Origin: a virus
Length of the DNA stretch: 64,000 bases
Reading direction: 5' to 3' (one strand)
IMG/VR virus record: IMGVR_UViG_3300043446_004613
Coordinates: 124,001-188,000 of that record
Below are positions 32,000-40,817 of the stretch, piece after piece. How positions within the stretch are numbered: the first letter of the stretch is position 1; each line of letters starts with the position of its first letter. The position numbers were made by a program, and so were the translations under genes. A model generated the notes under the pieces. The model did not search any database. It saw only the letters and a program-made list of their open reading frames with translations, and was not told the DNA's origin.

Positions 32000-32760
32000 T
32001 CTCTGTTGTCGTAAACCTCGATACGCGTCCCGGATGGAAACTAGAAGCGACTCTGGCAACAAGTACGCTCAACGGAACACGCTCAGTCGATTTTTTCACT
32101 GAGGGCTTGATCAATAAGCGAAAATTCTTTGCAGGACATGAAATCGAACTGATTGCTTACGTAGACGAGCACGAGCCTCTGGATGTTGCCGTAAGCGGCG
32201 CGGATAAGCTGGTGGTTGTACCACACAGCAAGGAACGCTACCGCTGGAACGACCATGTTTATCTGGATGCGCTGGCACACGCACAAGGCGACTACGTCTG
32301 TCACTTTGATCAGGATACGGTGGCGTTTTGTGTTGATGGTGCTGTTATCGAGCAATACCTCAAGTTGCTTGACTCCGGCGTCGCTAACTTTGTCAGCCTC
32401 CCTTTGCCATCTGAGCGGACAGATACCTATTGGTGGGCCAGCACACGGTTTTTCATCACCAAGCGGGAATTTTTACCGCTGGACGAAATTCGTCACTACA
32501 TCACTGATCCGCAGGCTCTCGTTGAAAAATACCGTTGGCCCGGAATATCTTCTTTCCCGTGCTTAGAGCACCTGCTTGGAGCAATGAACGCAGGTAAAGT
32601 GCTCTATCCGGTTCAAGATGGTAAGGCTCACATCTACTCATGGTACAACTATCGTCAGGGTGTGCTCGCTGATATGAACCGATTGAGCTACCCAGAGGTC
32701 TGTGCTTTCATTGAAAGCAAATGCGGTACCGGCGGTGCTGGTGAGCTTTACCTGAAATGA
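31996..32760 (+). CDS. GT-A-type glycosyltransferase-like protein, 254 aa
   Basis: MISVVVNLDTRPGWKLEATL at the start; the DxD motif is YVCHFDQDTVAF near residue 100. The later TYWWASTRFFITKREFLPLD fits the acceptor side of GT-A enzymes. It is translationally coupled to methyltransferase genes on both sides. Donor and acceptor are unknown. Confidence 0.6.
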   Translation: MISVVVNLDTRPGWKLEATLATSTLNGTRSVDFFTEGLINKRKFFAGHEIELIAYVDEHEPLDVAVSGADKLVVVPHSKERYRWNDHVYLDALAHAQGDYVCHFDQDTVAFCVDGAVIEQYLKLLDSGVANFVSLPLPSERTDTYWWASTRFFITKREFLPLDEIRHYITDPQALVEKYRWPGISSFPCLEHLLGAMNAGKVLYPVQDGKAHIYSWYNYRQGVLADMNRLSYPEVCAFIESKCGTGGAGELYLK

Positions 32761-33338
32761 AAACGATTATTCACGTCGGCTGCGGCCCGATCTACATGGA
32801 GTCTGATAGGAACTACCGCTGGATAAACATGGACATCAATCCAGCTTTTAAGGCGGATATTACAGGTGATTGTAGACAGCTTAGCGTTCTGATTGGGAAT
32901 AACGTCGGTGACTACTTGTGGTCGTGCCATCATCTGGAGCATCTGCCTTACCCGGACGGTGTCCAAGAGACATTGCGCCAGTTCCTAGCGGTGCTTAAAC
33001 CCGGAGGAATTGCGCGTATCGCCACACCTGACCTTGAAACAGTAGCGCAGGCTTACTGTGACGGCAGCAGCTTGAAGTTCATCTACGGCGAAGACTTCAA
33101 GGGCTACGCGCATATCGACTGTCCGGCGGAGCGGTTCTTGTTTTTCATGCGTGCGTGGGAACACACGTTTATCCCCGATTTCGTCCTTTTGTCTACACTT
33201 ATGCGTGAAGCAGGCTTTGAAAACGTCCGCCGTTGTACCGCAAATCAAAGCGCCATACCCGGCTGGTGCCATGACCGGTTTCAATCTGAGAGCCTATACA
33301 TTGAAGGACAGAAACCTGCGCAGACCGAGTGTATTTAG
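32757..33338 (+). CDS. class I SAM methyltransferase (type 11-like), 193 aa
   Basis: HVGCGPIYMESDRNYRWINM is motif I; SCHHLEHLPYPDG and LAVLKPGGIARIATPDLE are motifs II/III typical of Methyltransf_11. It is the last gene of the 31-33 kb sugar/methyl set. Confidence 0.75.
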   Translation: MKTIIHVGCGPIYMESDRNYRWINMDINPAFKADITGDCRQLSVLIGNNVGDYLWSCHHLEHLPYPDGVQETLRQFLAVLKPGGIARIATPDLETVAQAYCDGSSLKFIYGEDFKGYAHIDCPAERFLFFMRAWEHTFIPDFVLLSTLMREAGFENVRRCTANQSAIPGWCHDRFQSESLYIEGQKPAQTECI

Positions 33339-33344
33339 ATCAGT

Positions 33345-33698
33345 ATGATGATTCACGTTACAGATTCACAGGTGGTCGGCGAAACCCAGAGCACGCTTTT
33401 CAGTGTGCTTCAGTCGGGGCCGATCAACATGGCCCTTTTCATCAAAAATTCAGGTGTAAACACGATGAACTACCGCTTGCAGGAGTTCAACGGAACCGCT
33501 TGGGTTGACCTCGGTAACTCCGGCAGCGACTACTACAACACTTTGTCACCAAACGAAGTGAAGTTGGTTAAGGTCGTTTCATCGTACCCGCAGGTACAGA
33601 TGGTCGGCAACGCTTCCGGCGGCGCGTTCTTGGAGTTCTCAATCGACCGCTACTTCAACCGTCCTTCGGGCGGGGCGCTGCCGATTCTGAACCTCTAA
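33345..33698 (+). CDS. small virion structural protein, 117 aa
   Basis: Two ATG codons in a row start MMIHVTDSQVVGETQSTLFS. Beta-rich, with FIKNSGVNTMNYRLQEFNGT in the middle; similar in style to the proteins at 22114 and 50680. The converging FEN gene overlaps its end by 4 nt. Not a recognised family. Confidence 0.45.
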   Translation: MMIHVTDSQVVGETQSTLFSVLQSGPINMALFIKNSGVNTMNYRLQEFNGTAWVDLGNSGSDYYNTLSPNEVKLVKVVSSYPQVQMVGNASGGAFLEFSIDRYFNRPSGGALPILNL

Positions 33699-34519
33699 TC
33701 TGAGTAGTAGGGGTAGACCTGACGATAATACAGGTCAATCTGCGGGACATCGAGTTTATCGACTTCAGCAGGTTTGCGTAGTTTCAAATGTGCCGGGCTT
33801 GGAACGCCCGGCACATCGTTTCTAAGCAATGTGCGCTCAAGGGCGACGTAGAATTCATCGGCTTGCGTAGGCGGAAGCTGACTGACGATTGTATCCATCG
33901 CTTCTTGAAACTTCATTTCCGGTGTAACAGCCTCAAACAGTTTCCGGCACTTCTTTTCGCCGTAACCGTGTACACCCTTGATGTTGTCGACAGAGTCACC
34001 CGTAACCGCCAGCGAAAGCGCAATCTGACTGGGACGCTTGATGTTTGGGAATTTCTTCAGGATCGTGGCTCGTGACAGAACAGCCTTATCGTGCAGCGAA
34101 TAATACTGGCAGCGTTCAGACATCAGCTGCATCAGGTCTTTGTCGCCTGATACGATGTATACGATGTCTTCCGGTGCTTTTTGGGCGCATACCGTGGCTA
34201 CGATGTCGTCGCCTTCAGCAGAGTCATTCTCCACGTTAGCTGCCCCGAGTATTTCACGCAGAATCTCCTTTAGGCGGTCTTTTGTCGCGTGGTAAGCTGG
34301 AGGCTTTGGGTCGCGATTTTTCGCTTTATTTTGCTGGCCGTCCCATGCGAACAAGATGCGATCAAACGTAAGCCCGATCTTGTTCGTGCCCGGATTCAGG
34401 AGCAGTAGCACGGAATTGATCGCCAGCCGCAAGGCTTCGCGAGGATCAGGGTTGTTGCGCTGGGCAGCAAACCACGACCTCGCGTAGAGACTGTTGGCGT
34501 CAAATACTAAGTCAGTCAT
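33695..34519 (-). CDS. 5'-3' exonuclease / flap endonuclease (RNase H-type, PIN + H3TH)
   Basis: 274 aa. Acidic active-site residues: Asp7 (LVFDANS), Asp60 (FAWDGQ), Glu102/Asp104/Asp105 (AEGDDIVA), Asp126/Asp128 (SGDKDLM), Asp175/Asp178 (TGDSVDNIKG). The H3TH region follows (VHGYGEKKCRKLFE). It removes RNA primers and flaps at the lagging strand, as T4 RNase H does. The ATG at 34519 overlaps the preceding small gene as ATGA; a TTG at 34567 is further upstream. It sits at the end of a minus-strand operon of tail genes, an unusual place for a replication gene. Confidence 0.9.
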   Translation of the reverse strand: MTDLVFDANSLYARSWFAAQRNNPDPREALRLAINSVLLLLNPGTNKIGLTFDRILFAWDGQQNKAKNRDPKPPAYHATKDRLKEILREILGAANVENDSAEGDDIVATVCAQKAPEDIVYIVSGDKDLMQLMSERCQYYSLHDKAVLSRATILKKFPNIKRPSQIALSLAVTGDSVDNIKGVHGYGEKKCRKLFEAVTPEMKFQEAMDTIVSQLPPTQADEFYVALERTLLRNDVPGVPSPAHLKLRKPAEVDKLDVPQIDLYYRQVYPYYSD

Positions 34520-34650
34520 CGTTTTGAGGCTTGTCGATTTTCTTCTTCTACGCGTTCGTTGCGCCAAACGGCAAACTGTTTAAGGATGTCGTCCGGCAAA
34601 TCGTTCATGATTAGCGATAGACCTTTACCGTCCCACGCTAAGTCGAACAT
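34516..34650 (-). CDS. small tail-assembly chaperone-like protein, possibly made by frameshift
   Basis: The first ATG in this frame gives 44 aa, MFDLAWDGKGLSLIMNDLPD and on to RQASKR. The frame is open 18 further codons upstream, back into the end of the 34688 gene, with no stop and no ATG (ASFFVEAARTSRIARYRL). A +1 slip at the TTTTTTC at 34699-34693 would join both frames. That matches the two-product tail chaperone design of many phages (lambda G/GT). Separate initiation at 34650 is the alternative. It ends in ATGA with the FEN start. Confidence 0.5.
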   Translation of the reverse strand: MFDLAWDGKGLSLIMNDLPDDILKQFAVWRNERVEEENRQASKR

Positions 34651-34687
34651 CAGGCGGTATCTGGCGATGCGGCTCGTCCGAGCCGCT

Positions 34688-35452
34688 TCAACGAAAAAAC
34701 TCGCTATCGAAGCTCAACGGAAACGTGAACGAGCGACCGCACGCTGCTTCATCGCACTTGTGCGGAATGTTCGTATCAAGGTGTGGCGTGATCTTACGTC
34801 CCTCATCGTCAAGGAACTTACAATCACGCGGACTCAACGCACGGAACCACTGAATCATTTCATCCAAATTATCCGGCTTACTGTCGTTGATCTCAACGAT
34901 ACGTAGAATCGTACGCAGTTCACCATCAGGCACCGCATCGCGATTCGCACGCTGGCCGATAATGACCTTCTCGTCGGCGATCAATAGCGGACGCAGTTTA
35001 ACAACGTCCTTCACATCCGGCAGTGTAACCGTGTCGTAGCCGGGATAGCCGACAGCTTTTTCGCCAATTTTTCCAAGCTCGTCTGGAACTTTTATCGTCT
35101 CTTCAGTCTTGCTACCGCAGTACGGACACTGAGCAGTGTATACAACTGCCCCGTCCGTAGTCAAGGCACGACTGACAAGAAGCACCACATTGATTTCATC
35201 GGCCACGAAGTTGTCCAGCTTGCCGCCGTTCAAATCAGCTACCTGTCCGAGCAGGCCGAAGATCAAGTCTTGGCGGGAGAGCTTGCGCAGGTTGTCAACG
35301 ATCCACTGGTCAATCGTATTATCCCAAGGGTAAATCGTCAGCTTTCCACCCGCCCACGCAGGATCGTTGAATCCCTTGGAGAGAAGCGTGATTTCTTTCT
35401 TATACTGCTGGCGGCGCGGCGTCAGCGACTTCAGATTGGTTTTAATAGCCAT
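34688..35452 (-). CDS. gp26-like baseplate / tail-assembly protein, 254 aa
   Basis: MAIKTNLKSLTPRRQQYKKE at the start. Two Cys pairs, CPYCGSKTEE near residue 110 and CDEAACGRSFTFPL near residue 238, fit the zinc-bearing T4 gp26-type family (T4 baseplate protein). In T4 gp26 helps assembly of the baseplate hub and tape measure. The gene ends FFR-stop on a T-run, with an open frame beyond it (see the next minus-strand gene). Confidence 0.55.
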   Translation of the reverse strand: MAIKTNLKSLTPRRQQYKKEITLLSKGFNDPAWAGGKLTIYPWDNTIDQWIVDNLRKLSRQDLIFGLLGQVADLNGGKLDNFVADEINVVLLVSRALTTDGAVVYTAQCPYCGSKTEETIKVPDELGKIGEKAVGYPGYDTVTLPDVKDVVKLRPLLIADEKVIIGQRANRDAVPDGELRTILRIVEINDSKPDNLDEMIQWFRALSPRDCKFLDDEGRKITPHLDTNIPHKCDEAACGRSFTFPLSFDSEFFR

Positions 35453-35472
35453 ACAAGGTAGAACGGCAAAAG

Positions 35473-36189
35473 TCAGGTTTTAGGCAGATAAATCGGATCG
35501 GTGATAGGCTGTGGTTCAGCCTGAACTGTTCCTTGCACGTTAGCCGTGATATTCCCGCCTGTAACGAAGTCGCTAAGCTGGGTTTGCGGGAAGTTGATAA
35601 CCGGTACTGGTATCGGCACTTTAACCATGATTGGCGGCGGTGCAGGAAACGGTATTGTGACGGTATAGTCGGCACCCACAGCGATGTTTGGAAGTTCCAG
35701 TTGAAAGGTCGGCACATCGACAACAACTGGTGTCTTTTTAGCCACCAGCTGGATGTTCAGCACGATGACAAACCCAATCTTGATCACGATGCTGACGGTA
35801 AGCTCTGGGATAGCCTGCACCAGTTTTATCGCGTCATTTACGATGTTCTGCACTCGTTTTACGATATTTGACGTAAGCCAGAGAGTTGCCTCTGGAATAC
35901 CGAGAGCCGTCAGTGCAGGGAGGACGAAATCGCCCAAAAGGTTGAGGTTAAGGCTCAGGTTAAGGAATGGAACAGGAATCTGAACGACGATCGTGTAGTT
36001 GTATGCGGCGGTAGCGCCACTGTCTGTACGGATTACAGTGCTGTCCGTCGTTACACCGTAGGACGTCAATCCGGCACTACTGGTCAGCGTGCTTGTTCCG
36101 TAGTTGCCGTTCAGCGTAAAAGTTGGATTGTCCAGTGTCGGGCCGGTATAGCTGGCACTGTTGGTTCCTGAATCGTATACAGTAGGCAT
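35473..36189 (-). CDS. baseplate/tail structural protein with hydrophobic strands, 238 aa
   Basis: A Thr/Ser/Gly-rich N-terminus (MPTVYDSGTNSASYTGPTLD), then a hydrophobic middle (NLSLNLNLLGDFVLPALTAL, VSIVIKIGFVIVLNIQLVAK) and a Pro/Val-rich end. The hydrophobic part could insert into a membrane or pack in a trimer. It ends 1 nt before the stop region of the spike gene (read on the minus strand) and is in one operon with it. Family unknown. Confidence 0.5.
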   Translation of the reverse strand: MPTVYDSGTNSASYTGPTLDNPTFTLNGNYGTSTLTSSAGLTSYGVTTDSTVIRTDSGATAAYNYTIVVQIPVPFLNLSLNLNLLGDFVLPALTALGIPEATLWLTSNIVKRVQNIVNDAIKLVQAIPELTVSIVIKIGFVIVLNIQLVAKKTPVVVDVPTFQLELPNIAVGADYTVTIPFPAPPPIMVKVPIPVPVINFPQTQLSDFVTGGNITANVQGTVQAEPQPITDPIYLPKT

Positions 36190-36190
36190 G

Positions 36191-37213
36191 TTAAATAGTA
36201 CGGGTTGTCAGTGATCCAGTATCCAGCGGCGGTGCTCCAATCGGTGTTCCGGTAGGCTCACCGTCCTTTCCGTTATAGTGCGTGTGGGCTGTGATCCATT
36301 CCAGCATTGCCGGGGTTAGCATCATAACCTGATACTGAGCTTGCGTGCCTAGCGCGATGGCTGCGCTATTCATGACGAACTGCGGGGCGTTCATGGACAG
36401 TTTTGTGGCTTCACACACAACGCCTGTTCCACCAGCCGAGCCTATATGCGCTTTCGTAGCTTCCAGCGCCAAACTTGATCCGCCAGCTGAATTCAGTGAA
36501 ACATTGCCACTTTCGTCGATAATAAACGTCGCGCCGGAGGCGGTACTGATAACTGTGGAAGAAGCTTCGACGCTGATCATCGTGGAGCCGACCATCATCG
36601 TTAAGCGCTCCGACGCCCGCATAAGCACACTCGTGGCCGCGTTCAAGATGACGGTTTTGGCCGACATCACGCCTGTTTCAAGAGATTGGATGACGGCGGT
36701 TCCATTCAAGTCGTTCAGGGTCATCCGTTGACCCTTTGGCGTTTGTATGGAGGCCTGTCCGCCGCTTTCACTGGTACTTTCCTGTAGCAGCAGTTGATAG
36801 CCTTCCTTGGTGGTCATAACCAAGGAATCGGTTTTTAGCTCAATACTGTGCCCGTAGCGTGTCCAAATGGCCCGATCCGGGGCATTGTTCGTGTACTCGT
36901 TGAGCTTTAAGTTGCTGTGGTCGTTGTCTGATTGAACGGCCCATTCCCAGATTGGTTTTTCCGGTTCACCATCCAGAAAACGTACCCAGACCTTGTCGCC
37001 TTTCTCTGGTAAATGACTGAATCCGCCTGATTTGCTGGAGCCACCGGCAGGCATACCAGCAGGCAGTGCCCACGGCAAATCGTTGGTAGGCACGTAACCG
37101 CTACCCGTAGACAAAGAGCCGTATACGTGCGGAACGCGCACTTTTAACCGACCGACTTGGCGCGGATCAGCCGTCGACTCAACGATTCCAGCGTATGTGA
37201 ACCCGTAATTCAT
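36191..37213 (-). CDS. baseplate central spike / OB-fold protein (gp5- or gpV-like), 340 aa
   Basis: YAGIVESTADPRQVGRLKVR and VPHVYG open an OB fold as in gp5/VgrG/gpV proteins; DKVWVRFLDGEPEKPIWEWA closes it. The middle (residues 150-280) is a repetitive beta-helix of short Ala/Ser/Val turns. The end, WITAHTHYNGKDGEPTGTPI, is typical of such spikes. No lysozyme domain is present, unlike T4 gp5. It pierces the outer membrane during contraction and would bind the hub protein encoded at 22573. Confidence 0.8.
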   Translation of the reverse strand: MNYGFTYAGIVESTADPRQVGRLKVRVPHVYGSLSTGSGYVPTNDLPWALPAGMPAGGSSKSGGFSHLPEKGDKVWVRFLDGEPEKPIWEWAVQSDNDHSNLKLNEYTNNAPDRAIWTRYGHSIELKTDSLVMTTKEGYQLLLQESTSESGGQASIQTPKGQRMTLNDLNGTAVIQSLETGVMSAKTVILNAATSVLMRASERLTMMVGSTMISVEASSTVISTASGATFIIDESGNVSLNSAGGSSLALEATKAHIGSAGGTGVVCEATKLSMNAPQFVMNSAAIALGTQAQYQVMMLTPAMLEWITAHTHYNGKDGEPTGTPIGAPPLDTGSLTTRTI

Positions 37214-37221
37214 TCTCTATT

Positions 37222-37228
37222 GTAGTTA
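37222..37228 (+). promoter_or_regulatory. GTAGTTA heptamer
   Basis: Four nt before ATG 37233, in the short gap between divergent baseplate genes. Confidence 0.5.
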
Positions 37229-37232
37229 CAGC

Positions 37233-38066
37233 ATGGCGCGTCAGATCGACATAAGCACACAAGTAAATCTCTGGGGCAAGGCGACCGACCAAACGGTTGG
37301 ACTTGTACCTCAGCGAAGCGACTTGTTTTACGTTGACTTCAGAAACGCTGTGCGGGGTATAAACGCCACAGGCGCTTCACCGCGCCCTATCGACCCGGCC
37401 AGCATCCTGCCGCAATTTGTACGATCCACCACCTTACCAGAGAACAGACTAAAACCAGAAACTGTACGCCGGGATAGTGTGCCATACAACATGCCCTCGT
37501 GGGACGATCCGCTCGATCCGGTAAAAGTGGTGTTTTTAATGAGTAATTCTGACGATGTCAGTAAAAACGACCTTATATCCGTACTGGATACGTGGTTGAA
37601 ACTGACACGTGCCGGTCGTGGTTCTCGTCAGGATGGATACGGTAATTCTGGATACGTACTGTTGAACAGCAACTACTCAATCGACTATACGTTCGACGTG
37701 AGTATTCACCTACTGCGCGGTACACTGCTCAATGCTTCCAATACAGCAGCTAACACCTCAAATGCAAGAGTCATGGCTGTAAACAACGAGATTCAGCGGC
37801 ACCGTCGAAAAGCAAAAGGCTTGGCGCAAATGGGTAAACCCATACCAAAATCGATACAGAAGCAGCTTGCGTCATCACCCGGCGCAGTTAACAACATTGT
37901 CGAAACCGGCATGACTATCGATGCTACGTGGATCATGTACAACGCATGGATCGGCGGCTACAAGCTTTCTGACCTGAACACCGCAGAAACCGGGCTGGTC
38001 ACGGTTGAGGCCACGTTCTATACAGAAGCGTTTGAGCGCAACGATGCTCTGAGCAATCAACTATGA
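37233..38066 (+). CDS. tube-like baseplate protein (gp48/gp54 type), 277 aa
   Basis: RSDLFYVDFRNAVRGINATG and VRSTTLPENRLKPETVRRDS at residues 28-85 resemble tube-fold proteins that start the tail tube on the baseplate. A basic helical insert lies near residue 185 (EIQRHRRKAKGLAQMGKPIP). The end (TWIMYNAWIGGYKLSDLNTA) returns to the tube fold. Position between spike and M23-like genes supports a baseplate role; the exact T4 match is not certain. Confidence 0.5.
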   Translation: MARQIDISTQVNLWGKATDQTVGLVPQRSDLFYVDFRNAVRGINATGASPRPIDPASILPQFVRSTTLPENRLKPETVRRDSVPYNMPSWDDPLDPVKVVFLMSNSDDVSKNDLISVLDTWLKLTRAGRGSRQDGYGNSGYVLLNSNYSIDYTFDVSIHLLRGTLLNASNTAANTSNARVMAVNNEIQRHRRKAKGLAQMGKPIPKSIQKQLASSPGAVNNIVETGMTIDATWIMYNAWIGGYKLSDLNTAETGLVTVEATFYTEAFERNDALSNQL

Positions 38067-39232
38067 ATCTATCCACGCCGACGCTTAACGCGCTTGCCAA
38101 GTTAAGACCGCCGTTCGCACGGTCGGCTACTTTCTTATACCCGTTCACAAACGAAGGCTTGGTAAACCCCGGAATCACTGTGCAGATGCCTGCCGGTGAG
38201 CCGGTCGTTGCCGCAGGTGCTGGAACGGTCGTTGATGTATACAGGCAGCTTCCGATCTACCAAGTTTCCGACAATACGCTGCTAAAAGCGGTGGTTTACT
38301 ACGTGGTCATTGCCCACGGCGGACTGGTGTTCACTACCGTCGCAGGTCTTTCTGGCGTGAACGTCGTTAAAGGTTCGACTGTTCAGCGCGGCCAGCGCAT
38401 CGGCACGATGTCTAGTGACAATCTGTTTGTAGCGGCTCAAATCGACAACAAGGCGATAAATCCGCTGACATTAAATAAGCACTGGGCAATCCAGAACTCG
38501 GCGTTTGTCGTCGGTCAGGGAAATAAGATTCGATTCGCTCCTGATCAACTGCTGCGCGATTTGAGTAATGGCATCGTGGTGTTCCTGCATAACGGTATAA
38601 AATATTTCAAGCAAGCAGTCGCGCCTACACCTTTTCTGGTCAATATTGCGTTTAATGGCGACGGTACAAAGACCGGGAGCGCAGCTACTGGCATCACCGC
38701 TGATGACTACTGGAACGATTATCTGCCTGAAGACTTTCAAGCACTTGTAGACTCTGCATGCTATTACCCTTACCTAGGTTCATTTGGGATACAAGCATAC
38801 GACTTCACTGCACAGCCGGTGCTCCACCTGAGCGATTACGCAGGTAATCGCAATCAGGTACTGCTTGAGCGCGTTGCTCCGATGCTTTCGGCAGCAAATA
38901 GCGGTTTGAGTTGGGATGCTATGCTTGCCCGCTGGATTGGTGGTTATCTCGGGCCAGTACCCTACGAAAATATCTTTCGCCTGCGTAACGTTCCACCGGG
39001 AACGTATACACTTTACCTGTACGCTAATGCAGGAACGCTTGGCAGCGCCAGCACGTTTTACGTGTCAATCAACAGCGGTACGCCGACAGTATTGACCAAC
39101 AATCCTGTGCTGACACCCGCTTTCATCGAACACTACAACTACGTAAAAATTGATGTTACGCTTGCACGCAACGACGCCCTCACAATCAAGACAATCGGTT
39201 ATCTGTCAGGATTGCAGCTTCAGCGGATTTAG
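38063..39232 (+). CDS. tail protein with a degenerate M23 (LytM-like) domain, 389 aa
   Basis: Residues 20-130 follow the LytM/M23 fold: QMPAGEPVVAAGAGTVVDVY, then YYVVIAHGGLVFTTVAGLSG and KGSTVQRGQRIGTMSS. The usual H-x-H of the active site is absent (VAGLS where YAHLS is normal), so it is probably a binding or structural version, not an active peptidase. The C-terminal half is beta-rich (LRNVPPGTYTLYLYANAGTL) and could bind glycans. It overlaps both neighbours by 4 nt. Confidence 0.6.
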   Translation: MNLSTPTLNALAKLRPPFARSATFLYPFTNEGLVNPGITVQMPAGEPVVAAGAGTVVDVYRQLPIYQVSDNTLLKAVVYYVVIAHGGLVFTTVAGLSGVNVVKGSTVQRGQRIGTMSSDNLFVAAQIDNKAINPLTLNKHWAIQNSAFVVGQGNKIRFAPDQLLRDLSNGIVVFLHNGIKYFKQAVAPTPFLVNIAFNGDGTKTGSAATGITADDYWNDYLPEDFQALVDSACYYPYLGSFGIQAYDFTAQPVLHLSDYAGNRNQVLLERVAPMLSAANSGLSWDAMLARWIGGYLGPVPYENIFRLRNVPPGTYTLYLYANAGTLGSASTFYVSINSGTPTVLTNNPVLTPAFIEHYNYVKIDVTLARNDALTIKTIGYLSGLQLQRI

Positions 39233-39813
39233 ACCGTAGCGCCGATGTCAATCAGGCTGCCTTGGCTACGATCATGGAAAAACGGTGACGGAAAAATCAC
39301 CGCACTATTGAACTTGCGCCAAAAATAAAGATCATCAGGGAACCCGTCGAATTCTACCGAGCGAAAGCGCAGCGCCGCTTCTGGTGTTATCCAGTATGCC
39401 ATGCAGCAGCCGTTTATGCCGGACGATTTATCATTCGTGTAAAGGCCGTAACCGAATCCAAGATCAGCAACCTTACTGTACGCATTTACATCGAATTCGC
39501 GCCCGTGGAGGCTGATAAAATCGAATCGGTAGAGGTGGGAAAAAGCCTCAAGCGCTATCCTTTGCCAGTGGTTACTGATAGGCACGGCATCGTCTTCAAA
39601 AACCAAGGCCGGGCCAACGGCTTCCGCTAGAGCGTCTTGGTGCCCGCGAAAAGCCCGCAGGTGACCTACCTTGTTTGGCACGATATTGTGCTGGTCGACC
39701 CACCCATCCGGCAGTTCGTAGTCAGCGCAGAAATGCTGGTTGTAGTTCAAGCCGCGCAGGTGCGGCAAAATAAGCGCTTTGCGCTTTGTGTTTGCGACAA
39801 CGATTATGTTCAT
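39229..39813 (-). CDS. GT25-like glycosyltransferase, 194 aa
   Basis: The start MNIIVVANTKRKALILPHLR and GHLRAFRGHQDALAEAVGPA, then LVFEDDAVPISNHW, match the GT25 (LPS galactosyltransferase type) pattern with the EDD metal motif. It is the last of six overlapping minus-strand genes between 39.2 and 44.6 kb. Confidence 0.7.
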   Translation of the reverse strand: MNIIVVANTKRKALILPHLRGLNYNQHFCADYELPDGWVDQHNIVPNKVGHLRAFRGHQDALAEAVGPALVFEDDAVPISNHWQRIALEAFSHLYRFDFISLHGREFDVNAYSKVADLGFGYGLYTNDKSSGINGCCMAYWITPEAALRFRSVEFDGFPDDLYFWRKFNSAVIFPSPFFHDRSQGSLIDIGATV

Positions 39814-40817
39814 GACCAGATACCTGCTTCACGGAGTGCTGGCACAACGTGCTCTTCCATGTATACACTGTTAATGTAGCGCCTTGCTTGCACACAGCCT
39901 GCAACATAGATTCGATACAGGTTTGCGTGGAGCGCCTGCTCAATTTTGTCTACAGCAGCTTTGACATCTATCCAGTGCGGAGGATTGCGATTGGGCCGCG
40001 TAAGGTTGGGTAAAACCACGCAGTTAACGCCATCTGTCCAAGGGTACGTAAAATCCACGGGAGACTCTTGCATAGCCATGACGCTATTAAAACTGGCTTC
40101 AGCATGGCGAAAACATTTCCAAGACGCACCCCGTAGGCATAGCGACAACTTGGCCTTGCTTTGATACGCCATCAAAGTGTCCAAAGGTATACGGCGGTAA
40201 TGCGGTGTATACAGAATCGCTGTTTGGCGCTTATGCCCTTTTGCAAAAGCGTAGTCCAAGTCCTCAAGCGACGTACACAGACCATTGCACAGCTTTCTTT
40301 TAACAAGTTCAGCGTGTAAAAGCGGACGATCACACGAGCTAAAGCCGTATGAGTAGAATATGTCAATCGGACGTGCGTTAAATGCCTCTTCAGTATCCGG
40401 CTCGTGTGGAGAAAAAGTACTCGTAAAGTCGATAACCTTGAGCGGGAACGCTGTTGTTGGAACAGTGCGCTTGGAGAATTCGCGCTTAAAGTAAAGCTTC
40501 ACTGCTGGGGCAAGATCAGCACAAGGCTTGTAGGCGCTCAACTTGCCGGGCCAGTTAAAGCTGTTGGTCAGAATTATTTGATAATCGTTTTCGCACTCAA
40601 GGTAGTCAAACACGACAACGGGTTTACCTGACAGCAGCACAGCTTTTACAGTTTCCGGGTCACACACGTATTCAGGGTGCCATGTCCAAAGGTAAAAAAC
40701 GACGTCGGCCTCGTTCAAAGAGGTGACAAACTCTGAGTCGCGTAAACCTTTTACACGATCAAGCACGAAGCCATCGACTTCGACGTTGCCGCATGTTGTG
40801 GAGTAGACTTTCACCAT
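39810..40817 (-). CDS. glycosyltransferase-like protein, 335 aa
   Basis: MVKVYSTTCGNVEVDGFVLD at the start. The pattern AKLSLCLRGASWKCFRHAEA near residue 240, followed by NSVMAMQESPVDF, is like the donor-binding part of GT-B/exostosin-type enzymes. It sits between clear glycosyltransferases, overlapping both. The fold call is moderate; no catalytic residues can be named with confidence. Confidence 0.5.
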   Translation of the reverse strand: MVKVYSTTCGNVEVDGFVLDRVKGLRDSEFVTSLNEADVVFYLWTWHPEYVCDPETVKAVLLSGKPVVVFDYLECENDYQIILTNSFNWPGKLSAYKPCADLAPAVKLYFKREFSKRTVPTTAFPLKVIDFTSTFSPHEPDTEEAFNARPIDIFYSYGFSSCDRPLLHAELVKRKLCNGLCTSLEDLDYAFAKGHKRQTAILYTPHYRRIPLDTLMAYQSKAKLSLCLRGASWKCFRHAEASFNSVMAMQESPVDFTYPWTDGVNCVVLPNLTRPNRNPPHWIDVKAAVDKIEQALHANLYRIYVAGCVQARRYINSVYMEEHVVPALREAGIWS

